Shown piece by piece: positions 6,369-7,841 of a stretch of 7,841 nucleotides of DNA. This stretch comes from Planctomycetota bacterium (GTDB lineage Bacteria; Planctomycetota; JAJSAM01), in the NCBI GenBank assembly GCA_029932425.1, contig JAOZQC010000068.1:2450-10290 (forward strand), written 5' to 3'. Each line of letters opens with the position of its first letter. Position 1 is the stretch's first letter. The notes under the pieces were generated by a model that did not search any database, had not been told where the DNA came from, and saw only the letters and a program-made list of their open reading frames with translations. The position numbers and the translations under genes were made by a program.

Positions 6369-6481
6369 GACGTGGCTTCCACGGGAGACGACGCGAACCG
6401 GTGTGCGGATCGCGGGATTCTAGCCCGCGCGACCCCGCGGGAGCGCACGGTTTCCGACGGAGGGACGCCTTTGCCGGGCGC
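6369..6481 (-). promoter_or_regulatory. Spacer with possible promoter and alternative hairpins upstream of the SurA-like/rnf genes
   Basis: This 113-nt gap is the longest between genes in the window. On the minus strand it contains TAGAAT (6417-6422), five of six matches to a sigma-70 -10 box, about 50 nt before the TTG start. No good -35 box is visible 16-18 bases upstream, so the promoter call is tentative. The hexamer sits between two arms of an inverted repeat (CGCGGG/CCCGCG), which could act as an operator or a leader hairpin. Confidence 0.3.
6411..6441 (-). repeat. Three alternating complementary GC arms (CGCGGG, CCCGCG, CGCGGG)
   Basis: On the plus strand CGCGGG occurs at 6411-6416, its exact complement CCCGCG at 6424-6429, and CGCGGG again at 6436-6441. 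The central arm can pair with either neighbour, with loops of 7 or 6 bases, giving two mutually exclusive 6-bp hairpins. This is the layout of an attenuator or a pair of overlapping operators. Short GC-only arms arise easily by chance in such DNA, so a function is not established. Confidence 0.4.
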
Positions 6482-7030
6482 TTACTTCCGCTTCTCCCTC
6501 TTCTCCACGAAGTCCTTCCACTTCCTCCACTTCCGGGTCAGCTCGATGAAGTTGTGCTCCTCCGGATCGTAGCCGATGAGCTTCGCCTTCCCGGGCCAGA
6601 AGGTGGCCAGGATGCCGCTCGCCCAGATCCGGACCTTCTTCTCCCGGGAGCGGAGCTTGGGCAGGAGCTGGCGGGCGATCTCCTTCTTCAGACGGTCGAA
6701 GCCCACCTTCTCGCGGAAGCGGGTCCGGATGGCGGCCGCGGCCGCCATCCGGTACCGGTCGTCTTCCCTCTCGTCGAGGAGGAACTTCAGGACGTCGCGG
6801 TAGGAATCGATGGAAACGAGGCTCTGCTCGTAGGCCTTGATCTTCTCCATCTTGACGTCCCGGGCCGCGGCCGCGGCCGCGGCCGCCCTCTCCGCCCGGA
6901 GCTTCTTCGCGGCTTCCAGCACCGCCTTCACGGTGGGCAGCTCCCGCAGGGTGGGAGCTCGCGCCAGGGCGACGCCCGGCGGCGCGGCGGCCAGGAAGAC
7001 GATCGCCAGGGCGAGGGCCGGTCGTCGCAT
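6482..7030 (-). CDS. Exported HEAT-like repeat protein of unknown function
   Basis: I do not recognise the family of this 182-residue protein. It begins with a clear signal peptide: MRR, a hydrophobic core at about 5-20, and a likely cleavage site after ALA at residue 23. Residues 33-60 form an Ala-rich helix including eight consecutive alanines (49-56). Residues about 72-145 look like two HEAT-type helical repeats, with DDRYRMAAAAAIRTRF at 90-105 and KKVRIWASGILATFW at 131-145. The C-terminus is Lys/Arg/Trp-rich (RKWRKWKDFVEKREKRK). The ATG is 10 nt after the stop of the upstream gene, and AGGAGG overlapping that stop is an excellent ribosome binding site. The two genes are therefore probably co-translated. 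HEAT repeats usually mediate protein binding, and the basic tail could contact membrane or other proteins. Both suggestions are inference. Confidence 0.75.
   Translation of the reverse strand: MRRPALALAIVFLAAAPPGVALARAPTLRELPTVKAVLEAAKKLRAERAAAAAAAARDVKMEKIKAYEQSLVSIDSYRDVLKFLLDEREDDRYRMAAAAAIRTRFREKVGFDRLKKEIARQLLPKLRSREKKVRIWASGILATFWPGKAKLIGYDPEEHNFIELTRKWRKWKDFVEKREKRK
6725..6752. repeat. Perfect 28-bp palindrome within the HEAT-like gene
   Basis: The sequence reads the same on both strands for all 28 bases. Each half is CCGGATGGCGGCCG, centred between 6738 and 6739. It encodes RMAAAAAIR in the HEAT-like protein, and the flanking bases (6724, 6753) break the symmetry. It can form a cruciform or a strong mRNA hairpin. 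It may simply result from alternating GCG and GCC alanine codons. Confidence 0.9.
6863..6884. repeat. GGCCGC tandem repeat coding for poly-alanine
   Basis: GGCCGC is repeated three times plus a final GGCC, giving a 22-bp self-complementary tract. It encodes most of the eight-alanine run (residues 49-56) of the HEAT-like exported protein. Six-base units would keep the frame if copies were gained or lost, adding or removing two alanines at a time. Confidence 0.85.
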
Positions 7031-7040
7031 GGGGAACCTC

Positions 7041-7841
7041 CTACCGGCAGATGACGATCCGCTCGTATCCGGCCAGGTTGCAGTTCGGGCAGACCTTCTT
7101 GATCTCGTTGCCTCCCTGGGCGTTGATGATACGGATCACCCCGATGCCCCCGCAGGTGGGACAGGTGCGCTTCTCCACCCGGAGCACCTTCAGCACCTCG
7201 GGCTCGAACTCCGCGAACCAGGCCTTCACGAAGTTCGCGCGGTCCTTGGGCCGGGCCTCCTTCCACCACTCGTCCCGCGTCTTCGGCTTCTCGTCCTTCC
7301 GGGAGCCGCGCGGGATGGGCCGGGTGCGCGAGCCGGGGCTCCGCCGCTGCCGCGGGTTGCTGATCCTCCGCATCCGGGACGCCACCTCCGGGTGGATGAA
7401 GGTCCCCCCGTCGTAGGAGAACCGCCGGATCATCCGCGAGGTGCGGTTGTTCCAGAGCTCCAGGGCTTCCGCGGGCTCGATCCCCGCGTCCCCCGCGATG
7501 GTCTCGAAGAGCTCCCGCTTCAGGCCCTTCGGGTTCAGCGCCCACGTGAGCACCTCGTTGATGGAGGCTTCCCGGTCCCGCACCTTCTTCGACACCAGGT
7601 CGTTGAGGACCCGGCCGAAGCGCCGGGCGACCTCCCGGGAGTAGTACTTCCGGCGGTCGTTCTCCATCCGGGTGCGCAGGCGCTCGAGATCCAGCTCCTT
7701 CAGGATCGCGGGGCTCTCGGCGTACTCCTTCTCCAGGTCGTCGATCGCCTGCAGGGCCTCGTCGAACTTCTTCCGGGCCCGGAGCTTCATGATCTCCGTC
7801 CGCTTCTCCACCGCTCCGTGATGCCGGACGAGGATCTTCAA
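7041..7841 (-). CDS. Unrecognised protein with C-terminal zinc ribbon, 5' end outside window
   Basis: The frame is open from the right edge, so the N-terminus is missing. The first codon is TTG but nothing shows that it is the real start. The visible 266 residues begin with charged helices (about 11-100), including a TPR-like stretch RKKFDEALQAIDDLEKEYAE at 23-42. A helical region follows at 94-135, then a very basic linker (about 137-190, rich in Arg, Ser, Pro and Lys). An acidic/aromatic helix (EWWKEARPKDRANFVKAWFA, 191-210) comes next, and finally a zinc ribbon: CPTCGGIG at 227-234 and CPNCNLAG at 251-258. The cysteines (227, 230, 251, 254) and the Gly spacing resemble half of a DnaJ-type CxxCxGxG zinc domain, but there is no J-domain in view. 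No signal or membrane segment is seen, so it is probably cytoplasmic. The following HEAT-like gene starts 10 nt downstream. Function unknown. Confidence 0.7.
   Translation of the reverse strand: MKILVRHHGAVEKRTEIMKLRARKKFDEALQAIDDLEKEYAESPAILKELDLERLRTRMENDRRKYYSREVARRFGRVLNDLVSKKVRDREASINEVLTWALNPKGLKRELFETIAGDAGIEPAEALELWNNRTSRMIRRFSYDGGTFIHPEVASRMRRISNPRQRRSPGSRTRPIPRGSRKDEKPKTRDEWWKEARPKDRANFVKAWFAEFEPEVLKVLRVEKRTCPTCGGIGVIRIINAQGGNEIKKVCPNCNLAGYERIVICR

Noticed and set aside
7839..7841. TTG at the right edge as the start of the zinc-ribbon gene
   Set aside because: It is simply the first complete codon in the window. No upstream sequence exists to judge it, and the frame is open to the edge.
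1..7841. RNA genes, CRISPR arrays, insertion sequences, prophage genes or toxin-antitoxin pairs
   Set aside because: I saw no cloverleaf or conserved rRNA segment, no spaced direct repeats, no transposase or integrase, and no abrupt compositional change.

Overview
The window is a GC-rich bacterial chromosome segment, roughly two-thirds G+C or more by eye with codons strongly biased to G/C at third positions. Every gene I can support lies on the minus strand, so transcription runs from the right edge to the left edge. Signal peptides, a probable lipoprotein, two SurA/PpiD-type chaperone proteins and Rnf electron-transport subunits point to a bacterium with an energised inner membrane and probably a periplasm. 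I cannot fix the phylum. The sequence shows no mobile element, RNA gene or CRISPR array, and nothing clearly foreign.

In transcription order: (1) 7841-7041, the C-terminal part of an unrecognised cytoplasmic protein with a helical N-terminal part, an Arg-rich linker and a four-cysteine zinc ribbon. (2) 7030-6482, a small exported HEAT-like protein whose gene carries a perfect 28-bp palindrome and a GGCCGC tandem repeat. (3) A 113-nt spacer (6369-6481) with three alternating self-complementary GC arms and a TAGAAT hexamer, the most likely place for a promoter or leader. (4) 6368-5427, a SurA/PpiC-like probable lipoprotein starting with TTG. (5) 5394-4060 rnfC, (6) 4045-2939 rnfD and (7) 2942-2304 rnfG, three subunits of the Rnf ferredoxin:NAD+ oxidoreductase. 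(8) 2307-1759 scpB, the winged-helix partner of SMC condensin, with its GTG start overlapping the rnfG stop. (9) 1690 to the left edge, a PpiD-like membrane-anchored chaperone with a long Glu/Lys/Gly/Pro-rich insert. No stop codon occurs before the window edge.

Genes 4 to 8 are tightly packed: gaps of 32 and 14 nt, then ATGA and GTGA four-base overlaps. They look like one transcription unit, with the PpiD-like gene following after 68 nt. RnfC would carry electrons between NAD(H) and the membrane part through its FMN/NADH domain and two 4Fe-4S clusters. RnfD (membrane, covalent FMN) and RnfG (periplasmic domain, covalent FMN) would pass them through the ion-pumping core. The surrounding SurA/PpiD-like proteins could assist extracytoplasmic folding, but that is inference.

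The main oddities are these. The Rnf set stops at C-D-G, and scpB occupies the place where rnfE, rnfA and rnfB usually follow. RnfD has TAPSPL where an SGATPL-type flavinylation motif is expected, which puts Ser in the acceptor position. RnfG keeps TGATITS but lacks the usual upstream Asp. I found no convincing evidence of a wholly new system. The most original leads are the unusual Rnf context and flavin sites, the uncharacterised zinc-ribbon/HEAT gene pair, and the palindromic DNA inside the HEAT-like gene.
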